A DNA stretch of 64,000 nucleotides from the NCBI RefSeq assembly GCF_000001735.4, contig NC_003075.7, forward strand, positions 16,927,001 through 16,991,000, read 5' to 3'. The stretch is from Arabidopsis thaliana. Taxonomy: Eukaryota; Streptophyta; Magnoliopsida; Brassicales; Brassicaceae. Positions 1 to 14,674 of the stretch are shown here, in pieces. Within the stretch, counting starts at the first letter, position 1; each line of letters starts with the position of its first letter. The translations under genes and the position numbers were made by a program. The notes below the pieces were generated by a model. That model ran no database searches, was not told the DNA's origin, and saw only the letters and a list, made by a program, of their open reading frames with translations.

Positions 1-697
1 CATCTGAAACCGTTTTAACCCAACCCCTCATCCAATTGCACTATTAATATCTAAACCGAGATTTTACGAAAATCCTTTACAACGGCTACACTTTCGAATA
101 TTTTGACCGAAGGTATATTTAATATTTCCATCAAAATAAGTTGTAGATTTTAAATCAGTAAATGAATAGTTACTAAAATTTGAATTAGTCACTTCCACAA
201 GTTAACATTTTGAAACTGGTAAAAAGTCACTCATTTTCTCTCGTCAACGATTGTATCAAAAGTGCCTTTACTTTTGGTCTCGATTGACACTTTATTTTCA
301 ACGATAATCCTTAAAGCGAAAAGATCCCAAACTCGAACCAAAAGGTAATCTAAACCTGATAAATGGAAAATCTGATATGGACACTCCTAAATTCATGGTA
401 ACATAATTGCTGACGTGTGACGGTGTTATTCAAGGGAGGCATCGATCGATCGTCTCTTGCGTGGGACCACATCATCCGTGCATACATTACATATCTCATA
501 TTTTTTTACATAAACAATGTAACAAAAAATCTTCCAAAGATCTTGAAATTCAATTCAATCGAGGTACCCACCAAAAAAATAAAGCATTGTATTTGTAACC
601 TTCAAAAGAAACAAAATCCAACGAGACTAAAATCAATTAAATATTAAAGAAATGTAAATGGACGGTGGCTTTGGTGCATGAAAAGAGGTGTGAAAAA

Positions 698-722
698 GGT
701 TTCGGTTATAGTAACCGAAACC
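698..722. repeat. Perfect 11-bp inverted repeat, 3-nt loop
   Basis: GGTTTCGGTTA (698-708), spacer TAG, then its exact reverse complement (712-722). It lies about 250 nt upstream of the DUF241 start codon. It could be a cruciform or a dimeric binding site; its function is unknown. Confidence 0.8.
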
Positions 723-900
723 GAAACATCGAACTTCGACAACGATTTTAACTCAATAATCAATCGACATAGCATTTATTGAGCCTTACGTGTTCTGTTT
801 TCTTCCTTAGTGAAGTACCCACACTCACTTCACATGGTCTTCACGTCTTAGCTAAGCTAGGCCCTACTCATTGACATTTATGTCATTTCTTGTGTATTTA

Positions 901-906
901 TATAAA
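901..906 (+). promoter_or_regulatory. TATA box of the DUF241 gene
   Basis: TATAAA preceded by TATT, 66 nt before the ATG at 972. This is compatible with a transcription start about 30 nt downstream and a short leader. Assigned from motif and distance only. Confidence 0.6.
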
Positions 907-971
907 CCCTAGAGTTAAAGGACAGAACAAAGCATAACTCGAATAGCTAATTTTCGTCATCATTTCTTGAG

Positions 972-1949
972 ATGTATATGGCCTCACTGTCTCCGAGACT
1001 CCACAAAGCGTACAAAGCTAGATGTGTTAGCTTACCGGTTCGGTCTCATCCGAGTGTTAGGAGGATTCAAGAAGTGGTCTCCAAGGTTAGAGCTTTGGGG
1101 TCTTCTTCGTTAGACTCGAGGACAATAGTCCGTGACAGTCTCTCTGGTCTCACCGAGCTTTACAGATGTTTAAGTGAAGATCTCTTCAAGTCTTCTTCTG
1201 AAACTCAACAAGCCCTTCTTAATGGTGATGGTTTGATGGAAGAGCTTCTTGAAGTATCACTGAAATACTTAGAGGTTTGTGGAGGAGCTAAGGACGCAGC
1301 TTCGAGGATCAAGAAGATTGTTGTCGAGCTTCAGTCTGCTTTGAGAAGGAGCAAGAAAGGAGGTGAGTTTAGCCTCGAGAGTGACGTGGATGCTTATGTG
1401 GCGTCTAGGAAAGAGATCAAGCAGGAGATCAAGAAGTATATGGTAATGTCGAAAGAGACAGATGCGTCTTTGGAGAGTGTTTGGTGTGATGGCGATGATC
1501 AAGAGATGAGTGCTTTAGTTAGAGTGATGCAAGAGACGAGTGTAATGACTTGTTTCGTCTTACGCTCGGTCTTCTCGTTCTTGTCGTCGCCTAAAGGGTT
1601 AAAGACTAAGAATCATCATCACCACAAAGGTTGGGGGATTGTTATGAAGCTTGTGAAGAAAGGAATAGAACATCATCACCAGGAGAAAAGAGATTACGAG
1701 ACGGGATTTTCTTGTCTCGTGCTTGAAGCTATGGAATCTGAGCTTGGGAAGCTCGTTGTGATGATGACAAGGGAAGATCAAGAAGAAGAGAAAAAGATTA
1801 GTGAAGAAGTATCTGAGAGGGTTCAATGTGCATTGGTTAGATCCGAAGGTGTAGAGGCAGCCATGGAAGAGCTTGAAGAGGGACTTGAAGGATTGTTCAA
1901 GGTAATGATACAAGCTAGAGTCTCTCTTCTTAACATCCTCTCCACTTAA
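972..1949 (+). CDS. DUF241 (BPS1-like, PF03087) family protein
   Basis: Single-exon gene, 325 residues, stop at 1947-1949. The N-terminal S-L-S-P-R-L-H-K-A-Y-K stretch, an R-x-H-P-S motif near residues 24-29, and a mostly helical, Leu/Glu/Lys-rich body without signal peptide or membrane segments are typical of the plant DUF241 family, whose biochemical role is unknown. A His-rich patch (HHHH near residue 215, HHH near 237) lies in the middle. The intron-less structure and length fit the family. An in-frame ATG at 978 gives a protein shorter by two residues, so the exact start is undecided. The locus is probably one of the tandem DUF241 genes At4g35710/35720. Confidence 0.85.
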   Translation: MYMASLSPRLHKAYKARCVSLPVRSHPSVRRIQEVVSKVRALGSSSLDSRTIVRDSLSGLTELYRCLSEDLFKSSSETQQALLNGDGLMEELLEVSLKYLEVCGGAKDAASRIKKIVVELQSALRRSKKGGEFSLESDVDAYVASRKEIKQEIKKYMVMSKETDASLESVWCDGDDQEMSALVRVMQETSVMTCFVLRSVFSFLSSPKGLKTKNHHHHKGWGIVMKLVKKGIEHHHQEKRDYETGFSCLVLEAMESELGKLVVMMTREDQEEEKKISEEVSERVQCALVRSEGVEAAMEELEEGLEGLFKVMIQARVSLLNILST

Positions 1950-3027
1950 AATGGATCAGATTCGAATTTCTTGGTCTGGATTGGAAATAAGTTAGTTGCT
2001 ACTTGACCAGTCGATTGGTTTTAAAATCTTGGTTTGGTTTTTGTTTGTTTGTTCTTGTATGTTGTGAGAGAGAGTTTAAACATGCGTCCATGTTTTAGAG
2101 GATGTGTGTTTGTTGTAAGTGTGTAACCCGTTCAGGTGTGAAAAACTCTTGTAAAGTTTTATGTACGTAAGCATCTTTATTGCACAAATAAAAGAGGTGT
2201 CTTTTAACAATATTTTAAAAAATTTAAACAACAAAATATTAATAGTTAAATATGAAAGGTCTTTAATTTTAAGACATCTTTTTCAAAAATGTTTCCACAA
2301 AGACACTTAAGACACAGTGTCTAAAATTTAAGGACACACAAACATTATAATGTTATATACTTTTATATATATTAATTTTATTCGTGGGAAGACCCTCTCT
2401 AATGATGTGGGATGGAGATGACCTAAATATCTATTATTTTACCACGTAGAACGATAAATTTAAGGAGAGAAAGACGAAATGCAAAAGCACTAACTTTAAT
2501 GTTTAGAATAGGATAAATTACTGAATAGTATTATTTTTTCGTAAGAAAAGCAATTTAGCTATATAGCATAGCGTTGAAGTAAATAATTAATCAAATGTCA
2601 CAATTTTCTCAAAATGAAAAACCAAAAAGAAATGGGCTAAAATTAAAGAGGCAAAAGTAATCATATTAAAATGTCATCCAAAAATTACATAAACAAACAA
2701 AATCATCCATTGATATCGAGAATGTCATGAATTTTGCTGGTAGACTTTTGACAAACCTTTCTTAGAATTGATAATGACAGGAACTTTTGTTAAATGACCC
2801 AACTTAACATTTTATTTTCTTATTTTCCTTAGAAAATTAGTCGATAAATCTTTCACTTTCTTTTGAAATAATGAACCATTAAAAATAGAATTCAGTGGCT
2901 AAAAATGGGATTGAGAGTGAGCGCCACATACGGTGGCAGTACTTCGAAAGAATTTATTTGTCTTAGTTTGATTCACACAATTCTCACTTAAGTAGGAAAC
3001 CATATTAAACACTAGTACTTTTACAAT
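1950..3027. other. Intergenic, AT-rich
   Basis: Contains the 3' UTR of the DUF241 gene and a repeat-like stretch (2185-2345). I see no coding region or RNA gene. Confidence 0.6.
2185..2345. repeat. AT-rich imperfect foldback, possible MITE remnant
   Basis: The block around 2250-2272 (AGGTCTTTAATTTTAAGACA) is the imperfect inverse of the block around 2316-2336 (AGTGTCTAAAATTTAAGGAC), so the strand can fold on itself. I see no clear terminal repeats or target-site duplication, so classification as a MITE is only a suggestion. Confidence 0.3.
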
Positions 3028-3485
3028 TTAGTTGGAGGCGTTAGGACAAACGCAATAACAGCCTGTACCAAAACATAATTCTTTGCATTTTGGCGTACAA
3101 AAACTAAGCTCATTTTGCTTAATCGATAGTGGAGCTTCATGATGCACAGATGCTTCACTAGTGGTTAGAGATTGAAGATTAGGACAAACGCAATAACAAC
3201 TTGTAGCAAAACATAACTCTTTGCATTCTGGCGTACAAAAACCAACTCCATTTTGTTTAACCAATATTGAAGCTTTAAGATTCAGAGAAGTTTTTTCAGA
3301 TAAGAGACGTTTCGCCTCAGCAATCTGAACTGTCACGGATACCATCACTACAAGATATAAATGTAGTAAACATTAGTAACACAATACAATTCTTTATAAC
3401 CATATCATTATACTACAAAAACATTAATTTTACCAGTAAAAGCTAAAAGGATGATGAAAGCAGACTTGGATGAAAATTTTCCCAT
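3028..3485 (-). CDS. Secreted cysteine-rich peptide with two tandem 6-Cys modules
   Basis: Two exons, 3485-3434 and 3347-3028, joined across a GT-AG intron, give 123 residues. Residues 1-29 form a signal peptide (basic start, hydrophobic core around residues 9-27, Ala-x-Glu-Ala before the probable cleavage). The rest is two copies of a 46-residue unit. Each carries C-x3-C-x3-C-x4-C-x-C-x-C (Cys 55, 59, 63, 68, 70, 72 and 101, 105, 109, 114, 116, 118) within a shared FCTPxCKELC...CYCVCPN core. The architecture suggests an apoplastic pro-peptide or a two-headed mini-protein. I do not recognise a named family: the Cys spacing is not that of plant defensins or LCRs. Function unknown; expression is not proven by sequence alone. 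Confidence 0.72.
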
Positions 3486-4110
3486 CGTCGTAGAAAGATT
3501 ATGTTTCTTCTTGATAACTTTTTTAGACTTACTAGAAAGAGTTGGTGAAGAAAACGATGTGATATAGACAATGTTGTATAACGTTTTTTATAGGACAGAG
3601 AAAGTGTACTAATTTAGGAAGATTAATATCAAATTGTTGCTTTGTGGTGAAAATTAAAATGATATCGATAATGAGATAAGATAAGATCAAATCTCCTAAT
3701 ATGGTCGACAATCCAATTGACAATTGTTACCTAATAAGATTTCTACTATTAATGAGAAGATCTTCAAATTATTCGCTGTATTGATAAAAGTTTTTAAAAA
3801 GTTAGTTTGACTCAAAAGAAGCCCATTACCAAAGCCCATCTAAGCCCATTATGTAATCAATCAACAAGCCACGGTGTTGCTTAGGATGCTGCTCGTTGGG
3901 TTTTTGGCAACGTGTGTAAGATACAACGGCTATATTTTGACATGGTCCAAGTCCAGCTATCATAAGTCGGTGTGTTCTTGTGGGACCTCTAAAAGAGCGT
4001 TACTTTCCTAATTTCAGCGGACCGTTACATACACACTCGCACACACTAGCCTTCGTCTTCTTCTACATCTCTTTCTTCTTCTGTGTCAGAGACGCTGTGG
4101 TGAAAAGAAA
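3486..4110. other. Divergent promoter region between Cys-rich peptide gene and IST1-like gene
   Basis: No coding region. Contains three AGCCCA motifs (3820-3848) and a CT-rich leader (4050-4085) just before the IST1-like start codon. Confidence 0.6.
3820..3848. promoter_or_regulatory. Triple AGCCCA (site II-like) cluster
   Basis: AGCCCA occurs at 3820, 3833 and 3843; the reverse reading is TGGGCT. This motif (site II, bound by TCP factors) is common in promoters of constitutively expressed plant genes. It sits about 265-290 nt upstream of the IST1-like ATG. Confidence 0.5.
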
Positions 4111-6241
4111 ATGACGGCGGCCGAAGTAGCTTCTGCGCAGACCAAGAAGCTCATGAAGTTTAGTCTTTCTCTCTTCCGTCGTGGCTTTAACTCCTCTAAA
4201 TGGTACTCAATTTTATTTGATTTGATGCTTCTTAGATTCCTAAATTCACTCAATCTGCTACACTGCGAAGAAAAATCTTGTATTGAATGTTTTTTCCGTG
4301 TTTGATTTTGGGAAGTTGGAAAAAGTTAGGTTTTTTTAGTGTGTTGATGCTTCTTAGTTCTGGGTATTCTCAGTTTCTTAATTTTGTAGAAAAAAACAAA
4401 AACTTTGATCTGTGTTTGAGAAATTTCCGATCTGGGCTTTTCTAAGATGTAAGTATCTGATTAAAGTCTGTTTTTTTTTCAATCGGCAAAAAGCAAAACG
4501 GCGGCGAAGATGGCTGTGGCTCGTATAAAGCTTATAAGGAACAAGAGATTAGTTGTGGTGAAGCAAATGAGGCGTGACATCGCTGTTCTTCTTCAATCCG
4601 GTCAAGATGCCACTGCTCGAATCAGAGTATTTCACTTTCCTGGTTCACTTTGTTAGAGTTTTCCCTGGATCGTTCAATTCAATGAAGATTTTGCTTTTTT
4701 TGACAAATTTAGGTTGAGCATGTGATAAGGGAACAGAACATTCAGGCAGCAAACGAAATCATTGAGCTTTTCTGTGAACTTATTGTTTCTCGTCTCACTA
4801 TCATCACTAAGCAAAAGTATGTTCATATCTACTATCAGTTTTCATTTGTCTCTTTGCTTTGCTTCAGTTTGGCTTCTTATATGTGTATGTGTTTGGCTTT
4901 CTTTTAGGCAATGTCCTGTGGATCTTAAGGAAGGTATTGCTAGTTTGATTTTTGCTGCGCCTAGATGCTCTGAAATTCCTGAGCTTGGAGATCTTAGAGA
5001 CATCTTTGCGAAGAAATATGGGAAAGATTTTGTATCTGCTGCTACTGATTTGCGTCCTAGCTGCGGTGTTAACCGGATGGTAACTAAATCATTCATGTTT
5101 CTGATTAGTCTAACTTGAACTGTGATTCGTTTTTAGATGCAAGATGAAATCGAACTTGTTTTCTTCTTTCTTGTGCGTTTGTAGTTGATTGATAAGCTTT
5201 CGGTTAGAAATCCCGGTGGAGAATACAAACTGAAAATCATGAAGGAAATTGCAAAGGAATTCCAGGTTGATTGGGATACTACAGAGACAGAGCAAGAACT
5301 TCTCAAACCTCAAGAAGAAAGCATAGTATGTCTCTTAATCTCCCCTCTCAACTTCCTCTTTCATTATTCAAAATCAGAATCTTAGAAGCTGTGTTCTTCT
5401 TGCAGGACGGGCCACGTAAGTTTGTTAGCGCTTCAAGCTTACCAGTTAATCGTGCAGCTATCAACGAGCCTATTGATCCTACCAAAGCAGTGCCAAGGTA
5501 TGTATCCATTCCAGTCGTTAGCTTGAAATAAGGGATCTGAAACAATGAAGTCTTATTGTTGTTTTGCTCATCAGATCGACTAGTAGCATGAGCATCAACA
5601 CGCATTATCATGACACCGAGTCAGCAGCGGAAGCAGCTACAGAATTAGCCAAACAGGCAGTTGCAGCAGCACAAGTAGCCTCCTTATTAGCTACCAGAAG
5701 AGACAGCAGCAACAAGGAGTTCTCTGTATCTTCTGATCATTCAACACACCAGAAGGATTCACAGTACATGGATCATCATCATCATCATCCAGGTTCAAGA
5801 AGACAATCACGAGACTCCGAAACAAGTTCCTATTACGCAAAACCTGGTGCAGAAAACAGAGGAATGGGTAGGAGACACAGCTACAACAATCCGGGTATTA
5901 ATGAATCTGACTACGAGGAAGAGTATACCAATACCGAAGCAGAAGCAAAAGAAACAATGAGGAGGAGACACAGCTACAACCCTCGATCAGTTCCTCCTCC
6001 TGCAACTTCTGAGATCAAGTTTGATGAGTCAGACTACTACGAGGAAGAGACAGAGCCAGATGAACCATCACAGGGTCGTGTTTCTTCTCTCCCGCCAAAC
6101 CGAGCACCGCCTCAGGCTCCTCAGTCCGGTGAGTCCAGACAGGACTCGAGCGGTCACCAGGTTCACCCAAAACTGCCTGACTATGATATTTTGGCTGCAC
6201 GTTTTGAAGCAATCAGACACAGTAAAGGGCCATTGATCTGA
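4111..6241 (+). CDS. IST1-like protein (regulator of Vps4 in the ESCRT/MVB pathway)
   Basis: Seven exons (4111-4202, 4494-4626, 4713-4816, 4908-5079, 5185-5325, 5406-5497, 5575-6241) join in frame to 466 residues. The first ~180 residues are the helical IST1 domain, recognisable by the KTAAKMAVARIKLIRNKR stretch and the later CGVNRMLIDKLS segment. The family binds ESCRT-III CHMP1 and Vps4/SKD1 and tunes vesicle formation at multivesicular bodies. An Ala-rich helix (around 270-300) is followed by a low-complexity His/Arg/Ser/Pro-rich linker. The extreme C-terminus (DILAARFEAIRH) looks like a MIT-interacting motif for Vps4/LIP5. Locus probably At4g35730. Confidence 0.93.
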
Positions 6242-6559
6242 AGCCAATAACTTCCACTACTGCTATATACATAGAAAGAAATCATGTACGGGATAATGCA
6301 ACTATCATGTTTAGTTTTGTTTATGAAGAGGAAGAAGAAAGATGCATTTTTTGTTTACTGAGTACTTTACTATATATAACGGTTCGGTTTTGTTATGATC
6401 TTGTCTAAAAGACTAAAACTATAGTTAAACCGGTCCAGGAAATCTAAATTGGAAACTGGCTTTTCAGAAATCCAAAGTATTGTATAGATTCAGTGCAAAA
6501 CTGTAACCGGAACAATTAGTTATTAATCTTCATACTAGGGAATGCTTATCTAATTTAAT
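6242..6559. other. 3' flank of IST1-like gene
   Basis: Presumed 3' UTR with possible poly(A) context, then AT-rich sequence leading into the F-box relic. No other gene seen. Confidence 0.5.
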
Positions 6560-6950
6560 GGTGCTGCAAGAGTGGAGACGAAAGTAGAATTCGGACAAAA
6601 ATCAGAAACCAAGATGAAGATTTCATGGACATTATACTTCACAGGGGACAAATCTGTGCCTTAAACTTAACTGGCGCAATTTGGTGGATTAGTTTATCAC
6701 AGCTCAGCCTCGTTGAATTCACACCTTCAACTCCAATGGACTACTACTACGAATATGATAGTTGCAAAGACAAGAGATTCGTGGAGTATTGTGAATTTGT
6801 GGAGATCTATGCATTATTAATCAACTTTGCGCAAAGGAAGCTTATATCGAGAGGACCATTGGTTTTAAGGTTTTTATTAGATGGAAGAGGATTTGGCAAA
6901 TTGGGTTGAGGTTAGTTCCTTGGAAGACAAGGCTCTCATTGTAGCAAAAT
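6560..6950 (+). pseudogene. Decayed F-box/DUF295 fragment
   Basis: An open stretch at 6625-6909 encodes a segment closely matching residues ~185-260 of the intact F-box gene 1.4 kb downstream: the shared WWISLS and CKDKRFVEYC blocks occur in the same order and spacing, and similarity runs at the DNA level from about 6590 to 6945. The F-box N-terminus and C-terminal end are missing, and frame shifts follow the KDKRFVEYC block. It is a partial tandem duplicate that has lost coding capacity; transcription cannot be judged from sequence. Confidence 0.8.
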
Positions 6951-7425
6951 CTTTTATTTCATTTAATGTCATTTATAATTTATTAACAAAAATTGGCCGA
7001 ACTAAATTAAGAAAACTTTATATAAATATTAATATATATATAATGTCATTGGTATAAAAGAGACTTTTATTAAGAAGGAAAATAAATTATAAACTTCAAA
7101 AAGTGCATCTTAACATTTAATTTTTTTTCCACTTATTGACACTTTTTTGGTCTATATAGAAATTTGGACTAGACAATAAATAAAAATATTCACCAATAAA
7201 CTAATCTTAGTCAAGTCAAGAAGTGAAAATTAATTGTTAACAATACTTTCCTATATAAAGGGTATTGATATATTATGGTTGACCAAGGAAAAGGTAAGTT
7301 CCTATATTTTCTACAAGAGATTTATTTTCCTTGTCACATTTATAATATATATACATACCTTATTTCGATTTGTCCATAGATTTTTCAGATTATTCGAATC
7401 TTAGGGTTTCAACAAACAAAGAGAG
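6951..7425. other. AT-rich spacer and promoter of the F-box gene
   Basis: Very AT-rich, with runs of TATATA near 7030 and 7346-7355. Nothing coding; the leader of the F-box gene is at its right end. Confidence 0.5.
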
Positions 7426-8502
7426 ATGAGTGAAGCCACCGTGTGGTCTGATTTACCCGGAGAACTCCTCGATCATATAGCCAACGGTCTCTTCTCCAAA
7501 GTCGAGCTTCTCCGATTCCGTAGCATCTGCAAAACCTTCCGTTCTGCGGTTGACTCCGACAAGAATTTTCTCGACCACCTCAAACGCAACCGTAGACGCC
7601 TTCTCTCTCCTTACAGTACTGGTAAAACGTGTTCGCTCTCTCCCGCAGCTTTCTATCGAGTGGTTCTGTCGTCATATCCGGACAAAGGATGGCTTATCAA
7701 ACTCCAAGATGCCTATGTCTCCTCTCAAAAGCAGCTCCTTTCTCCTCTCTCTCGTTTCTCCATCAAATCATCTGGCAAAACCCTAGATCTCTTGGAGTTC
7801 ACGGTTTCAGAGATTCATCAATCTTACGACGTGGAATACTTATATTATAATTCGACTAGAGCATCGTTTAATTTCGCTAGAGTTGTTCTAGCAGAGGACT
7901 TTGTTTTCATAGTTGATAACTACAAGAAAATCTGGTTGTGCAATAGTAACGAAAGTGATAGTCATTGGGTAAGAATCATGGATGAAGAAGTTAAACTTTT
8001 CTCGGATATTGTATTTCACAAAGGTTATATGTATGCCTTAGACTTAACAGGAGCAGTTTGGTGGATTAGTTTATCTGAGTTTGGAATATTTCAATTCGGA
8101 CCTTCAAGTACTCCAATGGACTACTGTGACATTGATGAGTGCAAAGACAAGAGGTTCGTTGAGTATTGCGGAGATCTATGCATTGTTCATCGATTTTCTA
8201 GGAAATTTCGCATAAAGCGAGTTGATATAGATATGACAGTTGGTTTCAAGGTTTATAAGATGGACGAGGAATTGGTTGAATATGTTGAGGTTAAGTCTTT
8301 GGGAGATAAGGCTTTTGTGATGGCTACAGATAGTTGTTTCTCTGTCTTGGCGAGAGAGTACTATGGATGTTTGGAGAATTCGATCTATTTTACAGAGCAA
8401 AACAATGTTAAAGTGTTCAAGCTTGGTGATGGTAGTATCACTAACATGGTTGATTCTTCTTTTCAGAGTTGTTTTCAGATGCTTATTCCTCCTTTAGTTT
8501 GA
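7426..8502 (+). CDS. F-box protein with DUF295 C-terminus (KIB/SKIP23-like)
   Basis: Single exon, 358 residues. An F-box occupies residues ~5-45 (W-S-D-L-P-G-E-L-L-D-H-I then R-F-R-S-I-C-K-T-F-R), the part that binds SKP1/ASK in SCF ubiquitin ligases. The C-terminal half contains DUF295-type blocks: WWISLS, KDKRFVEYCGDL, and a FTEQNNVKVFKLGDG segment near the end that resembles the closing strand of this domain. The substrate is unknown. The ATG at 7426 follows a purine-rich leader and begins directly before the F-box. A truncated relative lies at 6560-6950. Locus probably At4g35733. Confidence 0.9.
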   Translation: MSEATVWSDLPGELLDHIANGLFSKVELLRFRSICKTFRSAVDSDKNFLDHLKRNRRRLLSPYSTGKTCSLSPAAFYRVVLSSYPDKGWLIKLQDAYVSSQKQLLSPLSRFSIKSSGKTLDLLEFTVSEIHQSYDVEYLYYNSTRASFNFARVVLAEDFVFIVDNYKKIWLCNSNESDSHWVRIMDEEVKLFSDIVFHKGYMYALDLTGAVWWISLSEFGIFQFGPSSTPMDYCDIDECKDKRFVEYCGDLCIVHRFSRKFRIKRVDIDMTVGFKVYKMDEELVEYVEVKSLGDKAFVMATDSCFSVLAREYYGCLENSIYFTEQNNVKVFKLGDGSITNMVDSSFQSCFQMLIPPLV

Positions 8503-9232
8503 TCATGTTTTTCTCTTGAATTTTGATTTCTTTTTCTCTTGTGTCCATTAGAGTAAAAATTGTATTCTTGGTTTTAGTTTTGCTTGTTACTCTTTTTTTT
8601 TCTTTCATATTTTTCTGATTTTGTTATTTGTTACTTACTTTGCTAAGTAAACTAAAATTACAAAAGGAACAAGTGAAATTTGCATACTCTGAGAGAACTT
8701 TTTTAGAGTATACTTGGTGCATCGATTACAGAACCTTCTGCATGTTACTCAGGGCGAATTGACTCCTTATTAATAACCGATCAAAACGATGTGATATGTG
8801 CCATGCACAATTGATCACTACTATAAACCATTAGATTGTTATCAATCATTTTTTCTAGACATTATAGATTTCCGATTAGTAAAACCAAAACTTTAACACA
8901 ACCAGGAATTAACGATTACCAAAAAGCAACAGGGAAAAAAAAACATTTACCGAAAATATCAATTATCGTTTATTGTCGACCGGTTGACTAAATTATGGTT
9001 AGATTGATCTTTTTTGGTTTGGTTATCGAGTATCGACCGATAGGTAAGCAGTCAAACGGCGTCGTTTCTACATTCCGAGAATCGCCTTCTTCACTTTCCG
9101 CGAGCGTCTAGAGGAAGCTGTCGACAGATTCTTTGAAATTTGCCCAGAATCGATGAAACAATCATAAGCACTCGAAATATCGTCTCTAAAAATTTTTTAG
9201 TTTCCTCCAGGCGTTGATAGGTGATCAGAGAT
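8503..9232. other. Intergenic: F-box 3' flank and RECQL3 promoter
   Basis: No coding region. The T-rich part to 8640 is a likely 3' UTR. The region 9050-9120 is more GC-rich and is probably the RECQL3 core promoter or leader. Confidence 0.55.
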
Positions 9233-13172
<3,940 letters not shown>

Positions 13173-13864
13173 ATAAAAATGTGCTAAACCCTCACGATTT
13201 TTGTTCACTAGCCAAAAACGTTTTTTCCAGTTTCATTTGTAGTTTAGCTTTAGCATTGGCCCATTTGTCTCTTAAAGTCGTAACATACACAATAATTAGT
13301 ATTCCACCTGATTGAATAGACTTACTGAAGGTAAACCAGTTAAACCGATGTAAAAACCAAATTAGACCAAAGCTTAATTGATTTTTGTGTAAAAATAGTT
13401 TGAATCCCAATCTTAGCATCACGACGACAACACTAAAATTTAAATTATAAACCTACAAGTCGCCATAATTTGGGTGAGAGAACTTCATATTTGCTGCTGT
13501 AAATTTAAAATGACTTTTTTTCAATTTCTAATTTTCCCTTGATCATCTTACAAAAGGACTTATTATTAAATTCACATATGACAATATACATTTTACACAC
13601 TAACTCACAACCACCACCACTAAAGAAAAAACTAATCAAGACAAAAGAAAAACAGATTAAAGAAAAAATCTAAAGATTCTCCTCCTTCCCTTTATCCAGA
13701 CGCCAACTGCTTTCTTTTCTTTTCTTTTCCATAAAAAACGCTCACTAATTTCAAAAAGCACACCTATTTCCAATCTTTTTGATATATTATTAATCGTATT
13801 CGTATATTATATGGTTTATAAGATACGATCCGATATCTAGTGGGTGGAGTTTTAGCCTTTTACG
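13173..13864. other. Convergent 3' spacer, RECQL3 / CRAL-TRIO gene
   Basis: Shared 3' flanks of two convergent genes. AT-rich; no further coding sequence or structured RNA seen. Confidence 0.55.
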
Positions 13865-14674
13865 CTATGAGATACACCTCATGGAGAAACTTGAGACTGA
13901 TGAATCCACGGCGGCTCCGGCGAAAACCCTCGCGTGATCGCTTTCTTGACCGTAATCCATCATCGGACGATACTCCAGATCATCATCGTGATCGTATACA
14001 AACTCCGGCATCTCTATCTCATTCCTCCTCACATGTTCCCACAGATAATCAACTCTGCTTATGTACCTCAGCTTCCCGTACAACCTACCGCAGCCAATCA
14101 CCACACCAATTAATTAATCAACGTTTTTCTAAAAAAAACTATAGTATCAAGAAAAGTCGTTGACCAGAAAATTAAAAAACGCGGCGGTTAGTTACTCACC
14201 CGCCGGAAAATAGAAATCGGCCGCAGGTGGCGAGGAAGAGACGTGATTGAAGACCTGGATGGAGGAAGTAAACCTCCTGAAGATTGTCTCTGACGTTTAC
14301 CGGAATTGCGTCGTAGATCGCTCGTAGAGCTGAGATACCTGGGAAGTTCTCGCTTCTCTGTACGCCGGTGTGGACGTAGAGTACGGCGAATGGTTTTCTA
14401 CCTAATCGAGGAAATATCTTCTCCTCTAGATACTTCTTCAACACATCCAGTGACAGAAATCGAGCTGATTTCAGAAACAAAAAAAACTCAAATATAAGAA
14501 CAAATCTACACAGAGAGAAAAAGAAACAGATCCGATTGATATATCAGTACCTGGGAAGAATTTTCCGATAATACGAAGGATCTTACGGCCACGTTTGTCT
14601 CTGCCATGGATCTTGAAGATCTCAAGCTTCTCGATCAGCTGCTCTTGTTCAATCTCCGAAATCTGAGAACTCAT
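13865..14674 (-). CDS. CRAL-TRIO / Sec14-like (GDAP2-type) domain protein
   Basis: Three exons (14674-14551, 14464-14200, 14084-13865) join to 202 residues. The segment with GRKPFAVLYVHTGVQ, then PGISALRAIYDAIP and LQEVYFLHPGLQSRLFLA matches the compact CRAL-TRIO fold of Sec14- and GDAP2-like proteins, which bind hydrophobic ligands or act in lipid signalling. The first 40 residues are a Glu-rich helix with the GRDKRGRKILRIIG core. The C-terminus (EFVYDHDDDLEYRP, then a short Ser-rich tail) is acidic and seems unstructured. The ATG is the first after a CT-rich leader. Ligand and site of action are unknown. Locus probably At4g35750. Confidence 0.88.

Larger units (their letters stand above)
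1..971. other. Intergenic / upstream region of the DUF241 gene
   Basis: AT-rich, with no convincing coding region; the short open frames near 407-647 have no family resemblance. It holds a perfect inverted repeat at 698-722 and, at its end, the TATA box and leader of the gene starting at 972. Confidence 0.6.

Noticed and set aside
3028-3348. Assigning the Cys-rich peptide to cyclotides
   Set aside because: The twin modules ending in Asn recall cyclotide precursors, but the Cys spacing (last loops of one residue each) does not fit; I kept the family open.
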